A DNA stretch of 64,000 nt, from assembly GCF_021601625.1 (NCBI RefSeq), contig NZ_BQHR01000023.1:1-64000 (forward strand), read 5' to 3'. Of this stretch, positions 42,473-51,310 are shown piece after piece. The notes below the pieces were generated by a model. That model saw nothing but the letters and a program-made list of their open reading frames with translations, was not told the DNA's origin and searched no databases. The position numbers were made by a program, and so were the translations under genes. The number at the start of each line of letters is the position of its first letter. Positions within the stretch are counted from its first letter, which is position 1. The stretch is from Pseudomonas paraglycinae (GTDB lineage Bacteria > Pseudomonadota > Gammaproteobacteria > Pseudomonadales > Pseudomonadaceae).

Positions 42473-43102
42473 TCAGTGCCCGCTGAGCAGCGATGCGGCA
42501 CCGGCACCGCCGAACAATCCGGCGCTGATGCGGTTGAACCAGCTCTGGCCCTTGCCACTGCGCAGGTAACGCGCTGCACCATGGGCACCGAGGCCGTAGG
42601 TCAATTTGCACAGCAGATCGAGCAGCGTCCAGGTGGCGATCATCACCAGCAGTTGCGGCAGGAACGGTTGCTCGGCGCTGAGGAATTGCGGCAGAAACGC
42701 GGCGAAAAACAAAATGTCTTTAGGATTGCTGGCGCCAAGCACGAAGGCCCGGCTGAACAATGCGCGGAACTTAGGAACCGGTGCGGCCTGAGGCACTTCG
42801 GCCCCCACCGACGGCTGGCGCGATTGCTGCCAGCTCTGCCAGGCGAGGTAGAACAGGTAAATCGCGCCGACGATCTTCAGGGCGCTGAACAGTTTTTCGG
42901 ACGCCAGCAGCAGGGCGCCCAGCCCCAGCGCCGAGGCACTGAGCAGGCAGATCGAGGCGAACACGCCACCGAGAAACGCCGGGTACGATCGACGCAGACC
43001 GTAATTCAGACTGTTGCTGATCATCAGCAACGACAGCGGCCCCGGAATCAGGATCACCACCAGCGCAGCGCCGCTGAACAGCAGCCAGGTTTCCAGACTC
43101 AT
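42473..43102 (-). CDS. LysE/RhtB family amino-acid exporter
   Basis: A 209-residue inner-membrane exporter with about six membrane segments. It starts MSLETWLLFSGAALVVILIPGPLSLLMISNSLNYGLRRS, the typical LysE/RhtB opening with the PGP motif, and has SNPKDILFFAAFLPQF near residue 130. ATG 43102 follows AAGGAGC; the open frame to 43147 lacks a better start. Substrate not determinable. Confidence 0.88.
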   Translation of the reverse strand: MSLETWLLFSGAALVVILIPGPLSLLMISNSLNYGLRRSYPAFLGGVFASICLLSASALGLGALLLASEKLFSALKIVGAIYLFYLAWQSWQQSRQPSVGAEVPQAAPVPKFRALFSRAFVLGASNPKDILFFAAFLPQFLSAEQPFLPQLLVMIATWTLLDLLCKLTYGLGAHGAARYLRSGKGQSWFNRISAGLFGGAGAASLLSGH

Positions 43103-43135
43103 CACTTGCTCCTTTTTATCGTTATCAAGAATGTG

Positions 43136-43160
43136 CAAAAGCCCCACCCGGTGGGGTGAG
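43136..43160 (-). terminator. Terminator of the NCS2 purine permease gene
   Basis: CCCCACC and GGTGGGG stem, followed on the minus strand by CTTTTGC. It lies 30 bases after the permease stop. Confidence 0.65.
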
Positions 43161-43189
43161 GCTGTTTTGAAGCGTGAACCGCGTAGCGC

Positions 43190-44539
43190 TTACAGGAAGA
43201 TGAACTTGGCGATGAAGATCGCGCAGAGCACCCACAGGCTGACGGAGATCTCTTTGTATTTACCGGTGCCGGCCTTCAGCGCGACATAGGTAATGAAGCC
43301 CAGCGCGATACCGTCGGCGACCGAGAAGGTCAGCGGCATCATGATCGCGGTGACGATCGCCGGAATGCTGTCGGTCGCTTCGTCCCATTCGATGTGCGCC
43401 ATGCCGCCCATCATCAGCATCGCTACGTAAATCAGCGCGCCAGCGGTGGCATAGGCGGGAATCATGCCGGCCAGCGGTGCAAAGAACATCGCGGCTATAA
43501 ATAGCACACCCACGGTGACTGCGGTAAGACCAGTCCGACCACCAGCCGCTACACCGGCGGCACTTTCCACGTAACTGGTGACCGGCGGAACGCCGACCAC
43601 TGCGCCGAAAACGCTGGAGGCGGAGTCGGCTTTCATGGCGCGGGACAGGTTTTCGATGCGGCCGTCAGCGTTCACCAGGTTGGCGCGCTGGGCGACGCCC
43701 ATCAGGGTGCCGGCGGTGTCGAACATGTGCACGAAGAGGAAGGCCAGGACCACGCTGATCATGCTGACGTTGAACACGCCGGCGACGTTCATGGCCATGA
43801 AGGTCGGCGCCAGGCTTGGCGGGGCGGACATGATGCCCTCGTAGTGCACCAGACCAATCCCCCAGCCAGCCAGGGTCACGGTGATGATGCTGATGAGGAT
43901 CGCGCCGAACACTTTGTGATAGCTGAGGATCGCGATCATCAGGAAGCAGATGGCGGCAAGCAGCGGGCCGGGTTCACGCAGCGAGCCGAGTTTGATCAGG
44001 GTGGCCGGGCTATCGACGACGATGCCGGCGGTTTTGAGGCCGATCAGCCCGAGGAACAGACCCACACCCGCGCCCATCGCATAGCGCAGGCTCACCGGAA
44101 TGCTGTTGAGCAGCCATTCGCGAATCCGCGAAAAGGTCAGGATCATGAACAGCACGCCCGAGACGAACACCGCACCGAGGGCCGTTTCCCAGTTGTAGCC
44201 CATGGTGCCGACCACGGTGTAGGTGAAAAACGCGTTGAGGCCCATGCCCGGCGCCAGGCCTACCGGCCAGTTGGCGTAGAGGCCCATCAGCAGGCAGCCC
44301 AGCGCGGCGGCGATACAGGTGGCAACGAAGGCTGCACCGTGATCGATCCCGGCATCGGCCATGATGTTCGGGTTGACGAAAATGATGTAAGCCATGGTGA
44401 TGAAGGTTGTCAGACCGGCAATCAGCTCGGTCTTCACCGTGGTGCCATGCAAGCTGAGTTTGAAGATGCGCTCCAGCAGGCCATTGCGTAACGGCGGCGA
44501 GAGTTCCAGCGTCGATGCTTCGGATTTGCGGCTTTCCAC
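43190..44539 (-). CDS. NCS2/AzgA-type adenine-guanine-hypoxanthine permease
   Basis: A 449-residue inner-membrane proton symporter for purine bases with about 12-14 membrane segments. AzgA-type features are ELIAGLTTFITMAYIIFVNPNIM (about 38-60), NAFFTYTVVGTMGYNWETALGAVFVSG, MFDTAGTLMGVAQRANL and PPVTSYVESAAGVAAGGRTGLTA. It starts with GTG at 44539 after GAGGAG with 8-base spacing. A TTGTGTACAA site like those of the urate cluster lies 131 bases upstream, suggesting control by the same purine signal (inference). Confidence 0.92.
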   Translation of the reverse strand: MESRKSEASTLELSPPLRNGLLERIFKLSLHGTTVKTELIAGLTTFITMAYIIFVNPNIMADAGIDHGAAFVATCIAAALGCLLMGLYANWPVGLAPGMGLNAFFTYTVVGTMGYNWETALGAVFVSGVLFMILTFSRIREWLLNSIPVSLRYAMGAGVGLFLGLIGLKTAGIVVDSPATLIKLGSLREPGPLLAAICFLMIAILSYHKVFGAILISIITVTLAGWGIGLVHYEGIMSAPPSLAPTFMAMNVAGVFNVSMISVVLAFLFVHMFDTAGTLMGVAQRANLVNADGRIENLSRAMKADSASSVFGAVVGVPPVTSYVESAAGVAAGGRTGLTAVTVGVLFIAAMFFAPLAGMIPAYATAGALIYVAMLMMGGMAHIEWDEATDSIPAIVTAIMMPLTFSVADGIALGFITYVALKAGTGKYKEISVSLWVLCAIFIAKFIFL

Positions 44540-44669
44540 AGCGAGTACTCCTCAAGAGTTTTATTGTTATTTCCAGGACCGGACCCATGAGGGGTGGCAG
44601 CGGCCCTTTGAGGCATACGCGAATTTGTTGACCATGCGGTCAGGAACTCGCACGCTGTGGATTATGCTT

Positions 44670-44679
44670 TTGTGTACAA
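44670..44679. promoter_or_regulatory. Candidate purine-regulator operator upstream of the purine permease
   Basis: TTGTGTACAA within TTTTGTGTACAAA. It is identical to the site at 34663 and lies between the MarR gene end and the permease start. Confidence 0.5.
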
Positions 44680-44735
44680 ATAAAGCAAATATTGTTTTTG
44701 GTTTTGTAGACGAAAAGACTGGCGATCAAGCTATA

Positions 44736-45179
44736 TCACTCGTTCGGGCGATTGGCTCCCAGCGCCAGATTCACCGCCAGCCAGCCGTTGACCGCCGTTT
44801 CGCCGGCTTCGGCAAAGACGCGTTCAAGCAATTTCACCTGTTCCCGACGCAGAGCCTGTTCAAATTTCGCGCCTTCAGCAGTCAGCTCCAGCAGGCGTTT
44901 ACGCTTGTCAGTCTCGGACGCCACGCTGTCCACGAGATGCATTTCCTGCAATTGCCGCAACGGCATGTTCAGCGCTTGCTTGCTGACGCCGAGCAGCGCG
45001 AGCAATTCCTTGACGCTCAGGTTCGGGTAGCGGGCGATGAAAAACACGATGCGTTGATGCACGCGGGACAAGCCGCGACGCTCGAGCATTTCATCGGCCT
45101 TGGCGGTGAACGCCTGGTAACCGAAGAAAAACGCTTCCATGGCTTGTTGCTGGCTGGCGCAGTTTTTAAGGTCAAGCAT
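44736..45179 (-). CDS. MarR family transcriptional regulator
   Basis: A 147-residue winged-helix protein: FFIARYPNLSVKELLALLGVSKQALNMPLRQLQEMHLVDSVASETDKRKRLLELT is the recognition helix and wing of the MarR fold (about 50-105). The N-terminal and C-terminal helices form the dimer interface. It is divergent from an aminotransferase gene, with a strong inverted repeat between them that is probably its operator; such regulators usually repress themselves and the neighbour until a small ligand binds. Confidence 0.85.
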   Translation of the reverse strand: MLDLKNCASQQQAMEAFFFGYQAFTAKADEMLERRGLSRVHQRIVFFIARYPNLSVKELLALLGVSKQALNMPLRQLQEMHLVDSVASETDKRKRLLELTAEGAKFEQALRREQVKLLERVFAEAGETAVNGWLAVNLALGANRPNE

Positions 45180-45211
45180 ATTGACGTTTCCAGAGAGGGT
45201 GTCGTAATTTC

Positions 45212-45228
45212 AGTCAACAAGTTTGACT
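45212..45228. promoter_or_regulatory. Candidate MarR operator between divergent genes
   Basis: AGTCAACAAGTTTGACT is a near-perfect palindrome (AGTCAA and TTGACT separated by 5 bases). It lies 33 bases upstream of the MarR start and 34 bases upstream of the aminotransferase start. Confidence 0.6.
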
Positions 45229-45261
45229 CATTTTTCCCATGCCTCGCTAGCGGTGACTTCC

Positions 45262-46428
45262 ATGGCTTTTTCCGAACGTGTCTCGCGCCTCAAAAGTTCT
45301 CTGATCCGTGAAATCCTTGCCGCGGCTCAGCGCCCGGAGGTCATGTCATTCGCCGGTGGTTTACCGGCCGAAGCGATGCTGCCGAAAGTTGAATGGGCTG
45401 AGATGCCGCTGTCTCTCGGCCAGTACGGCATGAGTGAAGGCGAGCCAGCACTGCGCGAAGCGCTGGCGGCAGAGGCGAGGGCGCTGGGTTTGCCGTGTGA
45501 GGCGAGTCAGGTGCTGGTGGTCAGTGGCTCCCAGCAAACCCTCGATCTGGCGGCCAAGCTGTACATCGACAAGGGCACCGAAATCCTGCTCGAAGCGCCG
45601 ACCTATCTGGCGGCCTTGCAGATTTTCCAACTGTTCGGCGCCGATTGCCTGACCGTGCCGCTGGAGGCTGACGGTCCGAACCTTGCGCAATTGCGTCAGC
45701 GCCTGGAACAGCATCGCCCGGCGTTCATCTATTTGATTCCGACCTTCCAGAACCCGTCCGCCGTGCGCTACAGCGAAGCCAAGCGCGAAGCCGTTGCGGC
45801 ATTGCTCGACGAATTCGGCGTGACCCTGATCGAAGATGAGCCTTATCGCGAGCTGACCTTCGACGGCGGCAGTGCCCAGCCGATTGCCGGACGCCTGAAA
45901 AAATCCAGCTGGATCTACACCGGCACCGTGTCGAAAACCCTGCTGCCAGGTCTGCGCGTCGGCTATCTGATCGCCAGCCCGGATCTGTTTCCGCATCTGC
46001 TCAAGCTCAAACAATCGGCGGATCTGCACACCAACCGCATTGGTCAGTGGCAGGCGTTGCAGTGGATCGGCAGTGAGAAATATCAGCAGCACTTGAGTGA
46101 ATTGCGTGGCTTCTACCGTCAGCGTCGCGATGCATTTCAATCAGCGCTGGAAACTCACTTCGGCGATCTGGCGGACTGGAACACACCCCAGGGCGGGCTG
46201 TTTTTCTGGCTGACCCTGAAGCAACCGCTGGACACCCGCACCTTGCTGAACACCGCGCTGGCCAATGATGTGGCGTTCATGCCGGGCGAACCGTTCTTCC
46301 CCGAGCCGGATCGCAACCCCGGCCACCTGCGCCTGAACTTCAGCCACATCGATCCGGCCCGACTGGACGAAGGGCTCAAACGTCTAGCGGCGGTGGTGCG
46401 CCAGGCACAGGCCGCGCAGGCAGCATGA
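45262..46428 (+). CDS. PLP-dependent aminotransferase, class I/II (2-aminoadipate/MocR-type fold)
   Basis: A 388-residue cytoplasmic aminotransferase. The PLP Lys is in YTGTVSKTLLPGLRVGYL (about residue 228), with the upstream substrate/PLP motifs SGSQQTLDLAAKL, PTFQNPSA and LIEDEPYREL. This wording is typical of the LysN/PLP-aminotransferase group with broad specificity for aromatic, branched or 2-aminoadipate substrates. ATG 45262 gives the family N-terminus (MAFSERVSRLKSSLIREIL); the frame is open to 45223 only through a TTG. Divergent from and probably controlled by the MarR gene. Confidence 0.87.
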   Translation: MAFSERVSRLKSSLIREILAAAQRPEVMSFAGGLPAEAMLPKVEWAEMPLSLGQYGMSEGEPALREALAAEARALGLPCEASQVLVVSGSQQTLDLAAKLYIDKGTEILLEAPTYLAALQIFQLFGADCLTVPLEADGPNLAQLRQRLEQHRPAFIYLIPTFQNPSAVRYSEAKREAVAALLDEFGVTLIEDEPYRELTFDGGSAQPIAGRLKKSSWIYTGTVSKTLLPGLRVGYLIASPDLFPHLLKLKQSADLHTNRIGQWQALQWIGSEKYQQHLSELRGFYRQRRDAFQSALETHFGDLADWNTPQGGLFFWLTLKQPLDTRTLLNTALANDVAFMPGEPFFPEPDRNPGHLRLNFSHIDPARLDEGLKRLAAVVRQAQAAQAA

Positions 46429-46457
46429 AAAAACCGGCCTTCAGGCCGGTTTTTTTG
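46427..46457. terminator. Bidirectional terminator between aminotransferase and glutaredoxin-like genes
   Basis: ACCGGCC and GGCCGGT stem with a 4-base loop, flanked by A6 on one side and T7 on the other, so it can end both convergent transcripts. Confidence 0.9.
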
Positions 46458-46459
46458 AT

Positions 46460-46831
46460 TCAGACCGCTGCGAACCGCTTGTTCAGATATTCGATGATCG
46501 TGTTGGACTCATACATCCAGGTGGTCTGGCCGTTCTCTTCGATGCGCAGGCACGGCACCTTGATCTTGCCACCCTGTTCCAGCAGGGTCTGGCGATCCTG
46601 CTCGTTGTTTTTCGCATCCTTCAGGGCCACCGGAACGTTCAGGCGGCGCAGGCTGCGGCGGGTCTTCACGCAGAACGGGCAGGCGTGGAACTGATACAGG
46701 GTCAGGTCCTTTGCGGCGGCATCAACCTGAGCCTGGGCAGCGGCGGGGCGCTGCTTCTTGCCCGGGCGGGTGAGGAAATCAACGAAGATGATCAGTTGGC
46801 CGAGGCCGACACGAAGCGCTTTGACGAACAC
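46460..46831 (-). CDS. Glutaredoxin/glutathione S-transferase N-domain protein
   Basis: A 123-residue thioredoxin-fold protein with the redox motif YQFHACPFCVKTRRSLRRLNV (CPFC about 52-55), a cis-Pro loop KIKVPCLRIEENG and ESNTIIEYLNKRF at the end. These are shared by glutaredoxins and the N-domain of glutathione transferases. A short hydrophobic segment (LGQLIIFVDFL, about 9-20) near the N-terminus may anchor it to the membrane. It lies upstream of a minus-strand terminator shared with folE. Confidence 0.8.
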   Translation of the reverse strand: MFVKALRVGLGQLIIFVDFLTRPGKKQRPAAAQAQVDAAAKDLTLYQFHACPFCVKTRRSLRRLNVPVALKDAKNNEQDRQTLLEQGGKIKVPCLRIEENGQTTWMYESNTIIEYLNKRFAAV

Positions 46832-46891
46832 GTTACAAGCCTCACAGGGACATTGAAGAAGGCGCGCAGCTTACCCGATTTTTCACGGACG

Positions 46892-46924
46892 AAAAAAAAC
46901 CGGCGATCAACGCCGGTTTTTTTT
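46892..46924 (-). terminator. Terminator of folE
   Basis: ACCGGCG and CGCCGGT stem with a 5-base loop, flanked by A8 and T8. It is just after the folE stop and could also end a plus-strand transcript. Confidence 0.9.
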
Positions 46925-46934
46925 GTGTCACGCA

Positions 46935-47480
46935 TTACTTGATCAGGCTGAGAAACTCGCTGCGGGTCGCCGCGTTTTCACGGAACTCACCGAGCATCAC
47001 CGAAGTGATCATCGACGAATTCTGTTTCTCGACACCGCGCATCATCATGCACATGTGCTTGGCCTCGATCACCACGGCCACGCCCAGCGCGCCGGTGACC
47101 TGCTGGACCGCATCGGCGATCTGGCGGCTGAGGTTTTCCTGGATCTGCAGGCGGCGGGCGTACATGTCGACGATCCGCGCGACCTTCGACAGGCCCAGCA
47201 CTTTGCCGCTCGGGATGTACGCGACGTGGGCCTTGCCGATGAACGGCAGCAGGTGGTGTTCGCACAACGAGTAGAGCTCGATGTCCTTGACCAGCACCAT
47301 TTCGCTGTTGTCGGAGCTGAACAGGGCACCATTGGTGACCTCTTCGAGCGTCTGTTCATAACCGCGGCAGAGGTACTGCATGGCTTTGGCGGCACGCTTT
47401 GGCGTGTCGAGCAGGCCCTCGCGGGAGACGTCCTCGCCCAATTGGCCGAGAATCGCGGTGTAATTCTGTTCCAGGGACAT
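46935..47480 (-). CDS. folE: GTP cyclohydrolase I (type IA)
   Basis: This 181-residue homodecameric enzyme makes 7,8-dihydroneopterin triphosphate from GTP, the first step of folate and tetrahydropterin synthesis. Motifs seen: [20 protein letters not shown] (zinc Cys and catalytic His), [30 protein letters not shown] and [25 protein letters not shown] 47480 has AGGTAG upstream. P. aeruginosa keeps a folE copy in the same position near smr, prmB and aroC. Confidence 0.95.
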   Translation of the reverse strand: MSLEQNYTAILGQLGEDVSREGLLDTPKRAAKAMQYLCRGYEQTLEEVTNGALFSSDNSEMVLVKDIELYSLCEHHLLPFIGKAHVAYIPSGKVLGLSKVARIVDMYARRLQIQENLSRQIADAVQQVTGALGVAVVIEAKHMCMMMRGVEKQNSSMITSVMLGEFRENAATRSEFLSLIK

Positions 47481-47557
47481 GAAACTACCTGTGGGGATTT
47501 TCGCAAAGGGCAAGGGTACGGTGGCGGACACGACCCTGCAAGTTCGGTGTGACGGGA

Positions 47558-48115
47558 TTATTCGTCGCGGCCTTCCATCATGGTGCGTTTGAGCATCACA
47601 TACACGGCGCCGGCACCGCCATGTTTCGCCTGGCACGAGCAGAAACCGAGCACTTGCGCATGCTGGCGCAGCCAGGTGTTGACGTGGCTTTTGATCATCG
47701 GCCGCTTGCCGTCCAGACGCACGGCCTTGCCGTGGGTGACGCGCACGCAGCGGATTTCGAATCTGGTCGCTTCGGCGAGAAAGGCCCAAAGGGTTTCGCG
47801 GGCTTTTTCCACGCTCATGCCGTGCAGGTCGAGGCTGCCTTCGAACGGAATCTGCCCGATCTTGAGCTTGCGCATCTGGCTTTCCTGCACCCCGTCGCGG
47901 GCCCATATCAGCTCGTCTTCGGGACCGACGTCGATCACGAACTGATCGGACAGGCCGTCAACGGTAGTGGTGTCGGTGCGCACGGTGGCGGACTGGCGCA
48001 GCTTGGCGATCCGGTCACGGTCAGCCTTGGGTTTGCCGGTGTCGGCGCGGTCGTGCTTGATCGGCTTGACGCCTTGGATCGCACTTTTGAACAGGGAAAA
48101 ATCGTCGTCTTGCAT
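47558..48115 (-). CDS. Smr-domain (MutS2 C-terminal type) nuclease-like protein
   Basis: A 185-residue protein with a C-terminal Smr domain: [21 protein letters not shown] (LDLH motif about 96-105), [11 protein letters not shown] (TxGxG-like variant THGKA), and [34 protein letters not shown]. Smr proteins are endonucleases or RNA cleavage factors; the LDLH motif is intact. The charged N-terminal 75 residues are probably disordered. ATG 48115 has GGAGG nearby. It lies between folE and a small membrane protein on the same strand. Confidence 0.85.
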   Translation of the reverse strand: MQDDDFSLFKSAIQGVKPIKHDRADTGKPKADRDRIAKLRQSATVRTDTTTVDGLSDQFVIDVGPEDELIWARDGVQESQMRKLKIGQIPFEGSLDLHGMSVEKARETLWAFLAEATRFEIRCVRVTHGKAVRLDGKRPMIKSHVNTWLRQHAQVLGFCSCQAKHGGAGAVYVMLKRTMMEGRDE

Positions 48116-48162
48116 GTCAGCCTCCGCGAAGGGCGGCCAGTTTACCCAAACAGACACAAAAC

Positions 48163-48183
48163 GGCCCGGCAAAAAGCCAGGCC
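48163..48183 (-). terminator. Terminator before the smr gene
   Basis: GGCCTGGC and GCCGGGCC form a stem (one mismatch pair) with a T5 loop on the minus strand, then GTTTTG. It would end the transcript of the small membrane protein gene. Confidence 0.55.
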
Positions 48184-48189
48184 TTCGAT

Positions 48190-48510
48190 TCAATCGTGTT
48201 TTTTCATCAGATGCGGGGACATGTTCAGCTCCCGCGATTGCCGTGCGCGACGCCGGCAACGACGCCACAGGGCCACGCCGAAATACAGGAACAACAGGCC
48301 GACCGCGAGAATGATCGCCGAGCCGAGCGGTGTTGCATTCAGATCGCCGAGCGCCGGCGGGCGCCCCAGCAGGCTGGCGGCCCCGGCCATCGCCAGCAGC
48401 ACGCCGAACGTGGCCAGAATGGCCGCGATCGCCGCGCCGAATCGAAATCGCCAGTTGCTTTGGCCTTTGGGCCGCAAGCGGCGTGCGTCAAATCCATCGG
48501 ATAACTTCAT
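48190..48510 (-). CDS. Small two-helix membrane protein, function unknown
   Basis: A 106-residue protein with two hydrophobic segments (AAIAAILATFGVLLAMAGAAS about 29-50, and GSAIILAVGLLFLYFGVALW about 64-84) between basic tails (RRLRPKGQ and RRCRRRARQSRE). The positive tails suggest both ends face the cytoplasm. ATG 48510 follows GGAAGG. No named domain. Confidence 0.75.
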   Translation of the reverse strand: MKLSDGFDARRLRPKGQSNWRFRFGAAIAAILATFGVLLAMAGAASLLGRPPALGDLNATPLGSAIILAVGLLFLYFGVALWRRCRRRARQSRELNMSPHLMKKHD

Positions 48511-48641
48511 TCCGACCTTCCTCAATGGGTATCGGCCCTTCGACCGGGAGTTGACCGGGTTGTTCCTGAGGCTAGGGTAATTGAAGCAAATGCGAGGTTT
48601 TTGCAGATGAGCGGCGAGCTGAGCCGCTCATTTACGGTCGA

Positions 48642-49232
48642 TCAGATCAGGTCCTGAGTCAGCGCGAGGGTGGCGAAGTTGTCGGCCATGATCGCCATTT
48701 CCGCTTCCTGTACCTGTTCGGCGCTGAGTACGCGGCCCTTGAACGGCAGATCGCGGGTGGCGCAGGCGTCTTCGACCAGGGTGCAGCGGAAACCCAGGTT
48801 CTTCGCCGCGCGCACGGTGGTGCTGACGCTGGAGTGGCTCATGAAACCGCAGACGATCAGGTCCAGCGAGCCGATGGTTTGCAGACGATCGTAGAGTTCG
48901 GTGCCGTGGAAGGCGCTCGGCAGCAGTTTGCCGATGATGGTTTCATCGCCCTGGGGTTCCAGGCCGGGGATGAACTCGCCGCGTTCGCCCTGCGGGTCGA
49001 ACAGACCGCCGACGGTGCCGAGGTGGCGCACATGCACGATCGGTCGGCCGGCTGCGCGGGCGGCGGCAACCAGTTGTTTGATGTTCGCGACAGCCGCGTC
49101 CATGCCGCTCAGGGCCAGCGGGCCGCTGAGGTACTCTTTCTGGGCATCGATGATGACCACGGTGGCATGGCTCAACGTGGCCGCTGCGTAACCGCGACCG
49201 CTGAGTTGAAACATCGTTTTTGGAACGGACAT
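48642..49232 (-). CDS. Isochorismatase-family hydrolase with Ser in place of the catalytic Cys
   Basis: A 196-residue alpha/beta protein of the cysteine hydrolase/isochorismatase family. The first catalytic Asp is in VVIIDAQKEYL (about 28-38), the Lys in ETIIGKLLPSAFHG (about 100). The third triad position normally reads C in the G-x-x-T-H-x-C-V motif; here it is CGFMSHSSVSTT, so the Cys is replaced by Ser, as enzymes without thiol chemistry such as isochorismatases lack it too. It could hydrolyse a different bond than nicotinamidases do, or be inactive. ATG 49232 has GAAGGAG. Confidence 0.83.
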   Translation of the reverse strand: MSVPKTMFQLSGRGYAAATLSHATVVIIDAQKEYLSGPLALSGMDAAVANIKQLVAAARAAGRPIVHVRHLGTVGGLFDPQGERGEFIPGLEPQGDETIIGKLLPSAFHGTELYDRLQTIGSLDLIVCGFMSHSSVSTTVRAAKNLGFRCTLVEDACATRDLPFKGRVLSAEQVQEAEMAIMADNFATLALTQDLI

Positions 49233-49471
49233 TCTGGGGCTCCTTCGGGTGGGGCTTTTGCGACATTGTCCTCTGGCTGAGCGGTTCTGTGAATCGCTAC
49301 CATCGTAGACACCGTCGTTGCTGGCCTGCAGCCTTGTCAAGTTACACGATCTGTTCAATAGCCGAGGGGAAAATCGGAAGCGTCCTACCGTCGCCCCGGA
49401 ATCTTTCCTGCGTCGTCGCGGCGCGTTTTGGCTGCTAGAATCGCCAGTCGTTTTTTCTGGAGTTCTGCCCC

Positions 49472-50380
49472 GTGATCACTTCCCGACTTCGTACCCTGCG
49501 CGACCACATCCGTTGGGCCGTCAGCCGCTTCCATGGGGAGGATCTGTTTTTCGGCCATGGCACCGACAATGCCTGGGACGAAGCCCGGCAGCTAGTGCTC
49601 GGTGCCTTGCACCTGCCATGGGAAATCGCCGACAGCTATCTGGATTGCGCGCTGGAGGACGATGAGCTGGTCAATCTTCAGCGCCTACTCAAACGCCGCA
49701 TCGAAGAGCGCATTCCGACCGCTTACCTGCTGGGCGAGGCATGGTTCTGCGGCATGTCGTTCATCGTCGATGAGCGCGTGCTGATCCCGCGTTCGCCGAT
49801 TGGCGAGCTGATCGAAAACCGTTTTGCCCCATGGATCGGCGACGAACCCGCGCGCATTCTCGACCTGTGCACCGGCTCCGGCTGCATCGGCATCGCCTGC
49901 GCCTACGAGTTCCAGAACGCCGAAGTGGTGCTGGCGGATCTGTCGTTCGAAGCGCTGGAAGTGGCGAACCAGAACATCGAGCGTCATGGCGTCGATGAGC
50001 GTGTGTTCACCGTGCAGGGCGATGGTTTCGACGGCCTGCCGGGTCAACGTTTCGACCTGATCGTGTCGAACCCGCCCTACGTCGATGCGGAAGATTTCGT
50101 CGACATGCCGGACGAATACCAGCACGAGCCGGAACTGGGCCTGGCCTGCGGCGATGACGGTTTGAACCTGGTGCGCCGGATGCTCGCCGAAGCGGCGGAT
50201 CATCTGACCGAGAAGGGTTTGCTGATTGTCGAGGTGGGCAACAGCCAGGTCCACGTCGAGGCGCTGTACCCGGAAGTCGATTTCGCCTGGCTGGAGTTCG
50301 AGCGCGGCGGGCATGGCGTGTTCATGCTGACCGCCGAACAGTGCCGCGCCCATCAGGCACTGTTCGCTTCCCGCGTCTGA
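49472..50380 (+). CDS. prmB: Ribosomal protein L3 N5-glutamine methyltransferase PrmB
   Basis: A 302-residue SAM-dependent methyltransferase that methylates a Gln of ribosomal protein L3 during 50S assembly. SAM motif I is [17 protein letters not shown] (about 125-141), and the glutamine-binding NPPY motif is [21 protein letters not shown] (about 200-220), whose continuation distinguishes PrmB from the release-factor enzyme PrmC. It starts with GTG at 49472 after GGAG. Confidence 0.95.
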   Translation: MITSRLRTLRDHIRWAVSRFHGEDLFFGHGTDNAWDEARQLVLGALHLPWEIADSYLDCALEDDELVNLQRLLKRRIEERIPTAYLLGEAWFCGMSFIVDERVLIPRSPIGELIENRFAPWIGDEPARILDLCTGSGCIGIACAYEFQNAEVVLADLSFEALEVANQNIERHGVDERVFTVQGDGFDGLPGQRFDLIVSNPPYVDAEDFVDMPDEYQHEPELGLACGDDGLNLVRRMLAEAADHLTEKGLLIVEVGNSQVHVEALYPEVDFAWLEFERGGHGVFMLTAEQCRAHQALFASRV

Positions 50381-50388
50381 CCTGAACC

Positions 50389-50416
50389 GATCGTTCCCAC
50401 CTCCGTGGGAACGATC
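50389..50416. repeat. Short perfect palindromic repeat
   Basis: GATCGTTCCCAC and GTGGGAACGATC with a 4-base loop, the same end sequences as the composite element at 31726-31844. It sits between convergent prmB and an unknown gene and may end both transcripts. Confidence 0.7.
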
Positions 50417-50422
50417 ATTGGC

Positions 50423-51214
50423 TTAGCGGTGCGTAGCAATCCAGATCAGCAACCCGGCCTGAAACACCGCAAACGCCACCAGGCAAGTAATGGTGAAACG
50501 CAAACCGGCGTCTTCACGCTTGAACTTGCTGACCTTGTCTTCCTGCTTCTTCAGCTTCACTTCCTGTTCGGCCAGATTCTGCTCGGCCTGCTGCAACATC
50601 TGCGCAGCTTCAAGAATTTCGACGATCTGCAGCTTTTCGCTGTTCCAGTCACCCAACAGGTCGCCGACCTTCACTTCTTTGACGCTACCCTTCAAATGCT
50701 GGGCATCGGCGTAAACCACATCAAAGCCGTGCACTCGCAGAAAGTGATCGCGGCGCAGGCGAGTGTCTTCGTTCAGCGCGTCCTTGTTGTTCAAGTCCAT
50801 GCCGTCGACGGTGTAGGTGGGCCAGCGTTTTTTCGCCCAGTTGATGCCCTGGGCAGCCATGAAACGGCCGATGCCACGGTTCATCGGTTCGATCTGCAAA
50901 CCGCTGTCCGGGCCGAAGTGCACGCGTTTGGTCGTGTGATCGACCCACACGTCCAGATGATTCTGCTCTTTACGCACGCGCTGAGCGGGCAACTTGATCG
51001 CCATGCGCATCAGGCTGTGTTCTTTGCCGTTGCGCTCGGCGTAACCGAATTCAACGAAGCGCAGTGGCCGCCCGCCGGTGTTGCGGTCGGTCTGCAACGG
51101 CGCCAGGCGGAGCATCTTGTGGTGCTCGACGTGGACATCCGCCCATGGCAGCTCGACCGCTGGCGGTGCGTCTTTTTCAGCGGTGGTGTCGGGTGAAGTC
51201 TGGGTATCAGTCAT
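50423..51214 (-). CDS. Conserved protein with coiled coil and C-terminal membrane anchor, function unknown
   Basis: A 263-residue protein. A globular N-terminal part (about 20-185) contains RPLRFVEFGYAERNGKEHSLMRMAIKLP and HHTTKRVHFGPDSGLQIEPMNRGIGRF-like segments. A coiled coil (about 190-235: AAQMLQQAEQNLAEQEVKLKKQEDKVSKF) and one membrane helix at the very end (ITCLVAFAVFQAGLLIWIA) follow, so it is a tail-anchored inner-membrane protein facing the cytoplasm. It keeps the same position between prmB and aroC in other Pseudomonas (established gene order). No function known to me. Confidence 0.8.
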   Translation of the reverse strand: MTDTQTSPDTTAEKDAPPAVELPWADVHVEHHKMLRLAPLQTDRNTGGRPLRFVEFGYAERNGKEHSLMRMAIKLPAQRVRKEQNHLDVWVDHTTKRVHFGPDSGLQIEPMNRGIGRFMAAQGINWAKKRWPTYTVDGMDLNNKDALNEDTRLRRDHFLRVHGFDVVYADAQHLKGSVKEVKVGDLLGDWNSEKLQIVEILEAAQMLQQAEQNLAEQEVKLKKQEDKVSKFKREDAGLRFTITCLVAFAVFQAGLLIWIATHR

Positions 51215-51310
51215 AACGGCGAGATCCTGTCCAAGCTGCTTGCCGCCAGCCAGTACGCTGGCGACAAAGGCTTATCGGCCGTTTTTCAAAGTCCTAGAGG
51301 GTAAAAGAGC

